Below, one piece after another: positions 1-14,500 of a stretch of DNA of 64,000 bases. Source of the DNA: Glandiceps talaboti. Taxonomy: Eukaryota > Hemichordata > Enteropneusta > Spengelidae. The notes beneath the pieces were generated by a model. It was not told where the DNA came from. It was given only the letters and a program-made list of their open reading frames with translations, and searched no databases. Each line of letters opens with the position of its first letter. Position 1 is the stretch's first letter. A program made the translations under genes and the position numbers. The DNA lies in contig NC_135556.1 in assembly GCF_964340395.1 (NCBI RefSeq), positions 27,177,685-27,241,684 of the forward strand. The letters are read 5' to 3'.

Positions 1-94
1 ACGGACCTCGATGGCCGACGAAAAACACCCCTCTTCCGTGAAATTTCTAAAAAGCAAGCGTACCCGCTTCGCCTGGGGCTGCTACCACCGGTAA
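1..94 (+). CDS. possible 3' terminal exon of an unrecognised gene (partial)
   Basis: The first 90 bases are clearly more GC-rich than the AT-rich DNA that follows. One plus frame is open from the window edge to a TAA at 92-94, ending in the residues FAWGCYHR. An AATAAA at 128-133 follows 34 bases later, as expected for a short 3' UTR. A second frame is also open and runs into a possible GTAAAG donor at 91, so this could instead be an internal exon. I recognise no family in either frame. The piece is too short to judge and its upstream part lies outside the window. Confidence 0.28.
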   Translation, partial: RTSMADEKHPSSVKFLKSKRTRFAWGCYHR

Positions 95-444
95 AGGATC
101 TAGGAAGATATGCAAATAGTAAAGAATAATAAATAATTCTGCCTACCTTCCAAGTACCAAGACCAACACTAGGCATTAATGCCCCTGTAGCAAGTTTGAT
201 TAATTTAGACATTGTGTACTAAAGACAGTACGATCTACTAACTTAGCGGCAAAGTTCACCGACGTGTCAGCGATGTGCACCTCACGGTTTTACCTGGAAC
301 GTTCCATTCATATGATAGGTGACCCAGCCTGAAAGGGTGGGTGACTTAGACAATCGTACAAGTCATTCGTCCGTCTCAGAGTACGTGAGGAAGACAACAG
401 ATAGGTGGTGTGTCTCTTGTGTCGGGGAGAGGGGTGCCTCTACT

Positions 445-1736
445 TAAAACGAATGACAACACGAATGACGGAAAACGAATGACAGCATTTCCAGTACCTA
501 AACAGTGGAATGACACCCTTTTCTACATTCAGTTAGTTGAAGGACACCCTCTGCACTGTAAAACGAGTGGAATGACAACCGCCACTCTATAAAATAAGTG
601 GAATGACAGCATTTTCAATGCTTTGAAAATGGAATGACAGCATTTACAATGGGTAAACAGTGGAATGACACCCTTTTCTGCAATCAGTTAGTTGAATGAC
701 ATCCACTGCACTGTAAATCCAGTGGAATGACAGCCGCCACTCTATAAAATAAATGGAATGACAGCATTTCCAATGCTTTGGAACTGGAATGACAGCATTT
801 CCAGTATGTAGACAGTGGAATAACACCCTTTTCTGCAATCATTTAGTTGAATGACATCCACTGCATTGTAAACACAGTGAAATGACAGCCGTCACTCTAT
901 AAATAAGTGGAATGACAGCATTTTCAATGCTTTGGAACTGGAATGACAGCATTTCCAGTATGTAGACAGTGAAATGACACCCTTTACTGCAATCATTTAG
1001 TTGAATGACATCCACTGCATTGTAAAACTGTACACTGCACTGTAAGTGGAATGACAGCCGCCACTCTATAAAATGCTGTCAGTCCAGTTCCAAAGCATTG
1101 AAAATGCTGTCATTCCACTTATTTTATAGAGTGGCGGCTGTCATTCTACTGGTTTTATAGTGCAGAGGGTGTCCTTCAACTAACTGAATGTAGAAAAGGG
1201 TGTCATTTCACTGTTTACATACTGGAAATGCTGTCATTCCAGTTCCAAAGCATTGGAAATGCTGTCATTCCACTTAATTTATAGAGTGGCGGCTGTCATT
1301 CCACTGGATTTACAGTGCAGAGGTTGTCATTCAACTAACTGAATGTAGGAAGGGCTGTCATTCCACTGTTTACATACTGGAAATGCTGTCATTCCAGTTC
1401 CAAAGCATTGAAAATGCTGTCATTTCATTAATTTTATAGAGTTGCGGCTGTCATTCCACTGGATTTACAGTGCAGAGGGTGTCATTCAAGTAACTGAATG
1501 TAGAAAGGGGTGTCATTCCACTGTTTACATACTGGAAATGCTGTCATTCCAGTTCCAAAGCATTGAAAATGCTGTCATTCCACTTATTTTATAGAGTGGC
1601 TGCTGTCATTCCACTCGTTTTACAGTGCAGAGGGTGTCATTCAACTAACTGAATGTAGAAAAGGGTGTCATTCCACAGTTTACATACTGGATCTGCTGTC
1701 ATTCGTTTTCCGTCGTTCGGGTTGTCATTCGTTTTA
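445..1736. mobile_element. foldback element with long inverted arms built of ~153-bp repeats
   Basis: The left end TAAAACGAATGACAAC is matched by its reverse complement at the right end (GTTGTCATTCGTTTTA, ending at 1736). Between them the left half carries three to four direct copies of a unit of about 153 bp with the recurring motif TGGAATGACAGC. From about 1070 onward the same units run in inverted orientation. The whole is therefore one large imperfect palindrome of about 1.3 kb with tandem repeats inside each arm. No transposase frame is visible, so it would be non-autonomous. I could not find a convincing target-site duplication. The short open frames inside it are by-products of the repeat. 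Confidence 0.75.
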
Positions 1737-1805
1737 GGGTCACCCAGGGGAGAGTATGTTTCGCTGATATCAAAGTCGGTGAACATTCGGTGAATGGAAA
1801 ATAAA

Positions 1806-1809
<4 letters not shown>

Positions 1810-1858
<49 letters not shown>
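1810..1858. repeat. (CA)n microsatellite
   Basis: About 24 perfect CA dinucleotides, followed by imperfect CATACA units to about 1898. Confidence 0.95.
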
Positions 1859-1859
<1 letters not shown>

Positions 1860-2803
1860 CCATCCACATACGCATACACATACACATACACATACACAAT
1901 AAACATAAAAAGTCAACTCGAAGAGTTTTCAAACTAAATACTCTAGCGAACCTTCGCTCTGTTAATTAACAGACCATTTTGCATTATCAGGTGAACAAAA
2001 CATACATCATGTAATGGGGTAGTATTTTGCTTCCTTTTGCTTTTCTTTGTCTTGTTTTATGTTATATGTATATACGTATACATTGTATTACTGTACATGT
2101 TTTCCTTGGGCCACATAAGGCCACAAACCCGACTAGTTTGAGCAAACTACTTTTGTGGTCCAGTCAGGAGTTACCAATTATTTATTATTTTATTTTCATT
2201 GCCGATATTATTTACTTAACTAATTCCTTTCCTCACTTGATCTGTCAATTTTGTAATCTTTTCCACTTCTAGCAAATAGATACGTACATATGAGTGGACA
2301 TATGAGGACACGTACATGAAGTTCAAATTCAATCTCACTTTGGTGTTCATCCCTTGGCAGCATAAACATACAAACTGACAGGCAAATTTCATGTATGGTA
2401 AATATAATTTTATATGCACATATTTTACATGACATTAATTTTGTCTAAATCTCAAAGATAAACATCCAAAGATATAAAGTACTGTTCTAGACGAGATCTT
2501 TGACATTGAGAAAGTCTGAAAATGGATGGACGAAGGAAAAATCACCATGGGTTACGATGACTGATCACCTGTAGGATGAGATTCACTGTCTATGGACTGC
2601 AGGGTAGGCACTACAATTATGTAAGGTGTAGCTAAATTTGCCAGTGGTATGTTCGGTCTAGTCATAACAGTAACACATTTGAATGATATTTCTTTACACT
2701 TGCAAACTTAAATCATAAATTTCAAATCAAATGTTATTCGCAGGTAAATTACTATATAGAAATAAATGCATCTATCATTAAAATGGGGGGGGGGGTAGTA
2801 CTC

Positions 2804-2809
2804 TTTATT
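2804..2809 (-). terminator. candidate polyadenylation signal of the NACHT/WD gene
   Basis: This is a minus-strand AATAAA about 41 bases after the TAG stop at 2852-2850. It would give a short 3' UTR. No downstream GU-rich element was assessed. Confidence 0.4.
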
Positions 2810-2849
2810 AGAATGTAATGTGGGATGGGTTGTCATAGTGTCTGTGTGT

Positions 2850-4797
2850 CTATTCTTCTCCGCCATCTTTGATATCATCATGGCGAATCTCACTATCGCT
2901 TGGAGACACGAGATCTTGTTCTTGTCCAATAGCTTGTGAAAAGTCAAGCAGTATTTCTTCATCTGTGAATAAAATTGTGATGGAATTGTAATTAGAACAT
3001 GTAATAGTTCATGCCTTCTGAAATTTGCCTTCCAACTAATACATGTAATAATTCAAATTTAAACAGACTCATGACAGGTTTGTATTGTATTATTAAAAGT
3101 CTTGGACATGGCAAAGTATTTTGAGCCATTTTCCTAAACTTTCTTTACAAGGATTTCTAAGGATAGGTATAGTAACGTGGTTGATAAAGTAGTCTTACAA
3201 AAACAGAATGTGGGCTATATGAAAGAGACACCATGTAGCAGCATCGGCAAATACCCTCACAATTACAAGTTAGTAAGATTTGTCTTAGAAAAGATTTGTC
3301 TCAGAAAAGTATTGTACGTAAATAGAATTAGCTACCGATTTCTTGGTAAGGTGTTGGCCATTCTGTTGGAACTTCAAATGGTGGGAACTGCCGTCCAAGC
3401 AATTTCAAAGTAATGGGTGACCCTATGGCATCAGCTGGTAGAACAACCACGTGACCATTCAAGAGAAGATGAACAGTGTCCTTCTGAGAGATAACAAGTG
3501 AAACATAGTGATTGCATAGTGTCAAACCACAGACAACTAACAAGTGCCTAATCAGTGATTGATATTTGTAGAAGGGGCTTGGCCCATATACCGACGAAAC
3601 ACTATTTGCATATGTTGTACAGGCAAAACTGTTTGTACAACAATGTAATTTGATAACATGTACCTCCTGGCACTGCATGAATTCGTTATAGTAATAATAA
3701 ATTCAACCCAGTACATTCTCCACTAGCGCAGGTAGAAATATTCCCCTTCTCTCATGAAAATGGTATTGATAAAATGGTTCTAGGACAAATGCCCCCCGGA
3801 CAAACGCCCCCGTAGGACAAATGCACCCTGGACAAAAGCCCCCGGTAGGATTGTCATTGCCTACGGATAGAGATCCAAAAAATCACGATTCTGGGAATAC
3901 ACTTAAAATATGTTTTTATCACTTTTATTGTACAACTGACGAATAGAATAGACAGAAGATGTTCAAAAATGTTGAATTCGACCAAATAGGGCATGATTTT
4001 TATTTTATCACTTTTATTGTATTATTACCAAAAGCGTGCTTATACAGTGCTTTCGTGATAAAACCATATTTTTAGTTTTAAGTACACCGCCTGAAATCAC
4101 GTCTTTCAATCACACTATAGTAGAAATGCTAAGTAACCCTAAAAACATGCCTTTGTTGGTTGAATTGTGAGCCATAGTCCTACCGTAGGCATTTGTTGGA
4201 GGGGGGGGGGGGGGCATTTGTCCTACGGGGGCATTTGTCCTGGGGGCGTTTGTCCTGTTACCTGATAAAATACCACCCCCAAAAATCCTCAACCCCCCCA
4301 AAAAAAAAACCAACAAAAAAAAACAAAAAAAACAACAACAAAAAAAAACCAAAAAAAAAACCCTAACAAACCAAACAACCCCAAAACATACGAGCAACTG
4401 TCAGGCCACTTGATCATGTAATAATGAAAATGGGAAGTGCCACTTGCTTCACTTTTTAATAATTCATTTGACACATGATGAATACAGATCTACACTGGTA
4501 GAGTTTCAGTATTTAGGTCTCGTCATGAACTTACTCGATATATGTTATTAGGAAAATAATCTAATCTGAAAGCAGCTACTTTGATTCCATTCTCCAAATC
4601 CCATAATATCATCTGTCTCTCATCGTCATGGTAACCACAGTTTGTCATGGACAATGCTCGCTGACCATCTTTTGAGGGTTTTATGATTTCAATTGTCCTG
4701 GTATGACCCACAAGTCGATTAAGAATCCTTCCTGTTGTGGTAACAATGGGATATGTTTCATCAGTAGTTAGTAGTCGATTTGAAGGTGAAATGATGA

Positions 4798-4829
<32 letters not shown>

Positions 4830-7800
4830 AAACACATGTGTAATATAACATAAATACATGTACATAAAGATAGGTCAAATAGGTCAAATTGTTACACATT
4901 TTAAAATACAATGTAGATAACAGTTTGATAGTATGATGAAAACTCATCTGTGCACGTGAATAGTGACAAAATAAATCTAAAAACTGTACTGCACCACAGT
5001 GCTTGGAGAAATCTCAGCTTTCAACTCAACATGTGATGGTATACACAAGCAGTTGTGTAGTTATACACAAGCATGATAAGAGACTAGGGCAGAGAAAGAT
5101 GTGGGAAAGGAGGAAAGATAAATTATTGAGAATTGAAGATATATGGTAACATTGATTTATTGATGAAAACATTATGAAAGCAGTAAATAGGGACCAACTA
5201 GCATCTAACCTTCTGTCAGAGACCACAACAAAACCGTTCCATTGTCATACCCAATGATCATCTTGTCTGCTCCAACGACAGCATACACCTTTACACGTCG
5301 CCTCCTTTCTTCTGTCTTTAGCCTACGAACAAGTTGACCAGTGTGCAAATTCCAAACCATGATGACGTCATTCATGTGAGCCATGCAAAGATAACGGCAA
5401 TCATTGGTAAGAACCATTTCTCCCAGTCGTATCCCGAGGTACTCACTGTCTGCCTTGAGAGTGTGTAACAAGCAACGTCGTGCAACATTCCATATTTCAA
5501 ACACACATTCCCTCGTCTCAAACTGTGCCACCATTATCTTTCCGACACCTTCTTCTTGGGATGCAATTCTCCATATTTTGGCACGAACCTCAGGACGAAG
5601 CAGTATAACATCACCACTTTTAGCGTCATGGATAACGATGGCTTCTCGTTTTTCTTGTACGGCACCAATCTGGTTTCTATTGCTGAACAAAGCAACCTGG
5701 TCACTGGCGATAACACCTTCAAGAGTACGGACAACAAAGCTATCTACAAAGTCTATGAGGATGATTCTCCTTTCAATGACAATGATAGCAAACCGTTCAT
5801 TCAAAGGTTCTATCTTGGCATTGTCAAAAGTATCCCTGTTCCTGTGTCTAGAGCGATAGAGAATGGATCTCCGTACTGGGTTTAATGTGGCGAGGTTCCA
5901 AATCGTCAGTGAATACTGATCCCCGTTCTTTGATTTGACAAGTGCATTTGAGATGCTGCCTGGAATTATCGAGATCTGTTGAATAACTTCAGATGAGCTC
6001 TCTGACGGATGTAAAGTATGATCCGTATGGAATAAGCCTTCAGACAGTATCTGGATATCTTCTAGCAGACTCCGTGGATTATCCATTTGGAGGAGGCCCT
6101 GACCGCTTGTGTCTATTTGTACATCTGTACTAGTCAGCACCTCACCAGCTTCACCATTTAATATTTCAGCAGCTGTATCCTCCACAGATATCATTTCTTG
6201 CTGGTTGTAAGCTTCCATCTTGGACATAATTTTGTGGCTGTCCCAATTATTTCTGATGATGATCTCCATCTGTTCCTCTTTTGACACATCCCAAATGCGA
6301 ATTACATTATCAGTTGCTATGGTAACAAATACCTTCATGTCCATTGAGACAACTCCTGTGACATCAGTTCGATGCTGAATTCCATACCACTTTCCGTCAT
6401 CCCCAGCGATGTCACACACAGCAATAGCATCTTGTGTAGGAAAGACCATGTGTTCATCCCCGCATGTGAAACGGAAAATTGGAGCCCTATGCTGAATCTG
6501 ATCATTCTTGGTACGTATTCTCCTGGTCAACCTCATCGTGTTGCCATCGAATATGGTGACGTCAGAAAAGCTTCGACCAATGACTATAATCGATCTTGAT
6601 GTCGTCACCACTATGTCAGAGATGAGGTTCTCGTCATCATTCTTACTTCCTGCCCTCTCATGAGTTGGTATTTTGACAGACTTGATAACTGGTTTACCAT
6701 CCAAGTTGACAAGTTTTACAACCTGTTTCTTGTTCACTGGATTGAAATACGCGGCAATGTCTCCCCTTGCATCAAGTCGAGTTCCTTCGCATGATCGCTG
6801 TAATATGCTGTCTTTTACCTCTGCCATCACACTCCCCCCTTTAACGACATCCAAGAGGACAAGTTTTCCTGGACGAACTGTTACTGCAATTTTACGAGAC
6901 TTGCCACCAACAGAAAATGGTGGTGCTTTCCCATCTAAACCACGAACATTAACACAATGCTGGGATACCAATGTTTCTGCATTTAGTATATCTATAGTGT
7001 CTGCGAACGAGGCCAGTAATAGCTTGTCTACGTTGGCATATTTTAGCTTCATAATTCTCTTGCCTTCTACACTGACTGATGTTTGTAATACACCGCCCTC
7101 GGTCGACCATATGTTTATAGTTTCGTCCAATGACGCTGTAGGAAGGAAATGTATCAAATTATTTTGCCGATTCATCAATAAATCACTCTTGGATTTGATG
7201 TGAGAAATGTGGAACTAAGAATAAACAGTACACATGCATGATATAAGATTTGATTTTACGTCAACGTCTGAAGTGTTCCATGCAGATATTGTATGCAGCC
7301 AGCGTAACGTTTTCATCATTATTTCAATAAAACTTGGTGTCGTCATCAGTAAGGTTAGTACTAAACTTACACAAAACTGTGGTCTTAAATTATATATGAA
7401 AATGATATTGTTTAACCTTTAGACTTGTTGGCATTAATTTTCTGAAAATGTTCCAACTTTTCGGAATCAATTTTCTGAATCCAAATACACGGCACATCTA
7501 TACAAGGAGAATATTGAAGTGAACATTGTATAAGACACCTACCAGTGGCGATGTATTTCCCATCCTGTGTCATATCGATGGTTGTTATAGTTGTCGAATG
7601 TCCATTTAGACAATGAACCATTTGACTATTTGGTGGTGATAAAAATGGCAGTGAAGGAACCAGACTTGGAGTGATCGATGCATGGGCTTGCTTTAACAAC
7701 TCTTCTAGTCCGTTAGCCTAAGTTAAAATGAATACGGGCTGAATGAAAGGCTTTATTTGTATTTCTAGACTGGCACCAATTCCTTGGGGGATTTTTTATG

Positions 7801-8485
7801 TCTCATAAACTTCAAATGTTTCGAGTTATTCTCTTTCAGGTTTTTTTAAGGAAAATTTCTTCAACTTTAAAAAAATAATTTGTCAGTTAGTAGTAGTCCC
7901 CCAAGGATAACGGGACAATGAGATTAACATAAATACTAGTGGAGATTCATCACCAGTGATCTGTCCCCTTCAACGGGACGCTGGCAAAGATCAATGAAAG
8001 TTTTAATTCTCGATAACACAAATAAAAATGCGACTTTGCCAATGTCCCATATGACTTACTTACCCTTGTTATTCGTCCTATCAATTGGGATGATAAATGA
8101 GTTGTATCAAGTAGTAGAGCATATTTGGAGAGTTGAAGTGTTTCCGACACAGTTTTAAGTTGTTCATCATCCGGGTATTTCTTAAACGCCATTGTAAAAT
8201 CTTCGATAACATCGCTGAAAAAAATTAGCACAATGTTTAATAATACGGCCTTTTCTCAAAACGCAATTAAGACAATGTTAATCATCATCAACATAATAAC
8301 TCATAGATAAACGATGTATGACTCGTTTTGAGCTAGTCTGTGTACCAATAAATGAATGAATGAATGAATGAATGAATGAATGAATGAATGAATGAATGAA
8401 TGAATGAATGAATGAATGAATGAATAAAAACATTATCGATCAGGTGGTCGTTAATCACGTAGGTCTATCTGTCTTTGTCCAGCTA

Positions 8486-8543
<58 letters not shown>

Positions 8544-11500
8544 AGTCGTTATGGCGGGCTGTCTGTCAGTCTATCGACCTCATATATTTTATTCCACATG
8601 GGGCATTTCCTTCTTTCACAATGGAAACATAATATTACAAATAACCATTATTACAGCTTTTAAAAGAAGTAGATATAGCACAAAAGAAAGTCGTGGCCAT
8701 ATAAATTGTGGGAATTTCAGAAACTCGGAAATGCGGTCATAGTTAGTAACAGCAAATAAAGCTTACCTAAAACAAGTGACTGTCATTTTGGCAGCTAACC
8801 ATTCATAGTTACATAATGCTTTTACTTTCAAGGTGCCAAGACGGTCACTTTCTAGCAGGTGATAGGGTAATTCGTGTAATTTTCTATAATTTGGCAGTCC
8901 ATCGAAAAATTGAAGAGGTTGATTTGCAACAAGACGGTCTTTCTTACCAAAATCTCCACTTATAGTAACAATAGGTTTCTTGACACCTAAGGACCAAAGG
9001 ACATAGAATTCTTGAGACACAACTAACAGTAATAGTATGAGTCAACATAAAGACAAGTGATATAAAACGTAGAACAGACAGTAGTTGTTACTTGAAATCT
9101 TAAAAACATGAATTTTGTTGCAATTTTTTAATTTGATATATTTTTGTTCTTGTTGCGTCTATGATCACCCTGTGAATAAAGTGTATGTGTCCCATGCACT
9201 AATTGCAATATTGTTGACAAATTAGAATCGTTCTCTGTTACTATTTACACAAGCCAGTATACAATATACCATAAACATGATGAATAGCTAGTGGACAGGT
9301 GAATTCGGCTAGCGAAAAGGTCTAGATTTGAACCATTTCCAATAAAGGCTTGGTGTATTTTTTGATGTAAACTGAAAATAGCAAAAATTATAGCGACTAT
9401 GGTTTAACACAAAGTTTGTCGAATTTGTCCACATGAAACCCCTATCATCTGTGATATCGTCCCATTGTCACAACCTGGAAAACTTCTACCCGAGCAAAAA
9501 CCATTAGAACTAGCATAAATTGGTATTGTCCTGTTTTCAGATATCAAAAAATAATAATAATAAAAATTATTATTATTATTATTATTATTATTATGAATAA
9601 ATATATTTTTCAGAGAATATTTTGACGTCAGACTTGCTCACATATTCAACAAATGATTGCCCCTCTCTACCACAAGTACCCATATCTACACATACCATTT
9701 GACCATACGCCTAGAAAATAATCTGCAACGTTTGAGTGTAGAAGTCTTTTCTTATCCTGACTTCCAAAGTAACGACTGCCGGCAATTTCCCTCATTTGTT
9801 CATGACTCCATGATTTTACTAGTACGCCATCTATCGTCCTCTCTACCAAATATGGTGATAACTCGTCACATACACGTATCCATAGTAACGAAGGTATTCG
9901 ACCAATCGTGGGGATGCAATCCATGTAAATATCGTTTAATACGTCATCATCTAGTGATAAAATATCTTCTAGCTCATTTTCACTTAGACCGTACCTTGCT
10001 ATGTAAAAAAAATAAACAGATATAAGACGAAAAGGAATGAATAAAATGAATGAGTTTTCTAAGATTTGTGGTTATAATATCAGTTTCATAACGCTAAAGT
10101 TTTTAATTGGCTCGATGGCAAACGACACATATCATGTTCAAAGATAATGTACATCAAAAGAAGCAAGTATATACATGTGTATGAGTGTATAATGTTGCAA
10201 TATGATGCTAATGATATATATTTAAATATTACCGCGTAAAATCAATAATATACTCACTATCACTTTGCCATCTTGAATTATCAATGGTTTGATAAACCTA
10301 GATATTAGTATCAAAGTCTGTCTTTCGTTTGTGAAGCACGCCCCCATATGGCCATAAATTGTCATTGTACTGTAACTTTTTGACCAATCAGAAAGTTCCC
10401 TTCAAATAAGTGATGCATTTGTATTTTTAGCGCTATAGCAAGCCGACAGAAACTGAATTGAAAGGACTACATACCTACAGTGAAATATCCAAGTATTCGC
10501 CCCACAAGAACCCTACCATAATTGTTTTCCAGTCTCTCGCAAATCATATTGAATATCCCCTTTACTGTCATTTCTAACCACGCGTCCTGTAATGAATCGT
10601 ACGATTTCCATCGCATAGCTTCATTGGTGGCTAGTTTCACATATAGAGGTGACGGATATCGTTTGCATGCAGTTATGACAACATTCCATTGCCGAGCCGT
10701 CAGTGTTCGTCCTTTCTCGGCTAACCATCGTCGAGTGTACTCGGCTACCCCACTTTCGGTAAGTCTCGGTACTTCTAGGAAACTAGATTTGTCGTCAATG
10801 TACTCCTAGGAAATGAAGAAGTTGGATTAATTTTTATAAAAAAAAGGTAGGTCACTAGGTTAATTTTAAATAAAAAATGTGTGATATATTAGCAACATAC
10901 ATTCAGAATTGACTTAAGGATACAATAGAAACCAGTTCACCTAAAATAAACCGTCGTCTGGCTCAACAAACAGCTTACTGATACATTGTATTTGTTACAT
11001 TTTAACCATTGTGGATTCCTTAAAAATAGCCCATCCACTCAAAGTAATTTCAACAATGTTGGTAAGATTTTTGTCATGCCAGACGATGACATGTAGCAAA
11101 AGTTTTGATAGTACTTGTCGTGATTCTTTAACTGAAATCCCTCTTTAGCCAAGTATTTAACTCGATTTATAGTTCCCTACCTGTAGACTTGTCAGAGTCC
11201 CAGACCTTTCACCGGCTGTCGTGGTAACAATTATCTTCACATGAGGTGGCAGTTGTATGGGTAACCATGACAACCGACGCGATGAGCAATACGTTTCCAA
11301 GTTACATATTGAATCGAAGAAAATCACCAGAGGTCGCTTGTCGGAAGCTTGAGTCAATATTTTCGGGAAAATCCGCACGAGGTCATTTAGTTCCTGAAAT
11401 TGGCGGGAGAAAAGCCTTATAATTTGTGATTATTAACTAATACTGTAAAATCAGTAAAGTGAACTATTAAACGTAAAACGTCCATTAATTCGTACAAAAG

Positions 11501-14500
11501 ACTACCCTTTTACAAGGCTAGCCCATAGTATTGATTTACATCTTTTCACTCTGGCAAACAAAATGTTTTACGACAGTCGTTAAACGTTTCACTGATGTTG
11601 TCATTGTTCATGGCTACAAAAGAAAACCCAGACTTTAAAAATTGTGAACATGGAATATATTTTTACATGGCAAAGTCTCTTTGGGGACACGCCATCACTT
11701 ACCCCTCTCACAAAGCAAGTCTTAGCGATAAGTGAAACAGGCCATTACGTATTCCTCTCTGTAAAGACTAACACGTAACTAACACTTTGTATGCGATTTA
11801 TGTTGTCCTGGTGAAGTCTTATGTCATACCATAGACCTTACACGTGTAGGGTCATGGTCATACAAAGACGACATGACTTCAAAGAATTTCAAATAAGAAA
11901 TCGAACACAATATATAGAGGATGATTGGTTCTGAATGCGAATGTCAAAAGATTCGTGTTCTTGTAAAAGCAACGATTAACTACTTCAGTTAAGGGACAAC
12001 CCCTTTGGCTAATAGAGGACAGTGTGATATATACAGGACAGAACACATTCCTCTATCACAGTCTCTCTGATAGCGGACAGTGTGATACATACAGGACAGA
12101 ACACATTCCTCTAGCACAGTCTCTCTGATAGCGGACAGTGTGAAACATACACGACAGAACACATTCCTCTATCACAGTCTCTCTGATAGCGGACAGTGTG
12201 AAACATACACGACAGAACTCGCTCCTCTATCACAGTCTCACTGATAGCGGACAGTGTGATATATACAGGACAGAACACATTCCTCTATCACAGTCTCTCT
12301 GATAGCGGACAGTGTGAAACATACACGACAGAACTCGCTCCTCTATCACAGGCTCACTGATGGAGGACGGTGTGATACATACAGGACAGAACTCATTCCT
12401 CTATCACAGACTCTCTGATAGCGGACAGTGTGATACATACAGGACAGAACACATTCCTCTATCACAGTCTCTCTGATAGCGGACAGTGTGATATATACGG
12501 GACAGAACACATTCCTCTAGCACAGTCTCTCTGATAGCGGACAGTGTGAAACATACACGACAGAACTCGCTCCTCTATCACAGGCTCACTGATGGAGGAC
12601 GGTGTGATACATACAGGACAGAACTCATTCCTCTATCACAGTCTCTCTGATAGCGGACAGTGTGATACATACAGGACAGAACACATTCCTCTATCACAGT
12701 CTCTCTGATAGCGGACAGTGTGATACATACAGGACAGAACACATTCCTCTATCACAGGCTCACTGATGGAGGACAGTGCTACATCACATAACCTCACAAA
12801 TCCATATATTGATATATATGTCTGGAACTGTACGTGGGTCATTACAGATCGTAAAAACCGTCAGGGCCAAAGCAAGCATTTTGAAAGTGTCCGAAGGTTA
12901 TGAATTTTACCCCTTTCCCGATGTTGGAATGTATTAGACATTTGGTTAGGGAATCGTGACTAAAATAATATTGTTAACAAGGTGTTTTTTTCTAACACAC
13001 CAAAATATTGAAAGATAAGTATTAGGTCACTTAAAAGTAAATCCTGAAATTAGTACGTCTTCAAATAGTGACGACCAGTACTGAATGGTTTCTAATGTTG
13101 TCATTCTAGTTATTGTTATTAACTTGGTTCGTTTATAAGAAGTTATGCACATACCTGTGAAATATCGTCATCACCATGCCCATATGCTTCGTTAATTTGC
13201 GTACAGAGACAGAATAAAAGTCTCCGTAGAGCATTGCTGTGTGGAGACGTGCCAATATAACGAATCACAAGAACTGGAGTCACTTTGCTTGGCAACCATT
13301 TTCGCGCTAGCTTCATTGCCATAGAAACTAATGATGTCTTTCCACTACCAGGAGCTCCGTAGACCACATAGGGGTGCTTGTTGTTGTTCAGAATGTAACT
13401 TTCAATGTCCTGTAGTAAGAAACATAGAACGGATACGTATGTATGTCTTATCTGTCTGAAACACCAAAGAAAGGTTCTGCTTCAAATGGGGAAAATGCAG
13501 GCCAAATAATATGATTACTAACATTACCTTTAGAAGATCTGCCCTTCCAATACACCTCCTATTCACTTCATAGCAGATACCGATATGGTGGCCAATTTCA
13601 CATAGCACTGAATCCTGTCTTTCACAATGTTCTTCATGTTGTGAGATAAACTTCGTTGTGATCATACTCTTTAGTCTATCTTCCAAACGACAGCTAAAAT
13701 TGTCGATGTAATCGGAATGGGTTTTCACCTTTTCAGTGTCAATACCTGTTAAGAGTAAAGAGACAAAGCAACAGTTCATACATAACTGCAACGCCGACGA
13801 TGATGCAAATCATGACTTTCAGTATAACCAGCTCATAACACTGTAGAACACCAGCTCATATCACTGTAGAACACCAGCGCATACCACTGTTGAACCCCAG
13901 TTCATACGACTGTAGAACCCCAGCTCATACCACCGTAGAACACCAGCTCGACACTGTAGAATCCCAGCTCATACCACTGTAGAACCCCAGCTCATACTAC
14001 TGTAGAACCCCAGCTCATACCACTGTAGAATACCAGCTCATACCACTATACTCTGAGGTATAACATAGCTTTGTGCACATCAATTCAAATCAATTGCAAT
14101 ATTAGAACTCTACCAAAAACCTTTAAGAGTTATCGAGACGATCGACAAACTCTACGTTATATAATCACAAACATGTCAGATAGTAATCTCAAGTGTATTC
14201 CAACAGTAGTAAATAAGCCAGACAGGGAAATTTTTCATCTGTGTAACCTATCATCCCAAACCACAGACACTTCCTTGTCTTTGCCAAAGCACATCCTCGT
14301 GTATCTCCTAAAACTAAATACATCACTAAATCAAATGTAACAATCGTCAGGCTAAACGTGTACAAGGGATCAGATGAACGTCAAACCGATATACAAACAA
14401 ATAACGGACAAACACACCCTAAAACCACAACGTACACATATACATGTAATAAAACATGTACAATTGGTCAGACAAACTACAGTCCAACGTACAAACTAAC

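Larger units (their letters stand above)
1737..2849. other. intergenic stretch downstream of the NACHT/WD gene
   Basis: It holds a (CA)n microsatellite at 1810-1858 followed by degenerate CATACA repeats, then AT-rich unique DNA. A G-run lies at about 2785-2796. A minus-strand AATAAA (bases 2809-2804) lies about 41 bases past the stop codon of the NACHT/WD gene and is the best candidate polyadenylation signal. No gene is seen here. Confidence 0.6.

Noticed and set aside
5404-5885. Open frames of 109 and 151 residues on the plus strand
   Set aside because: They are antisense to the WD40 exon of the NACHT/WD gene, which is clearly coding on the minus strand.
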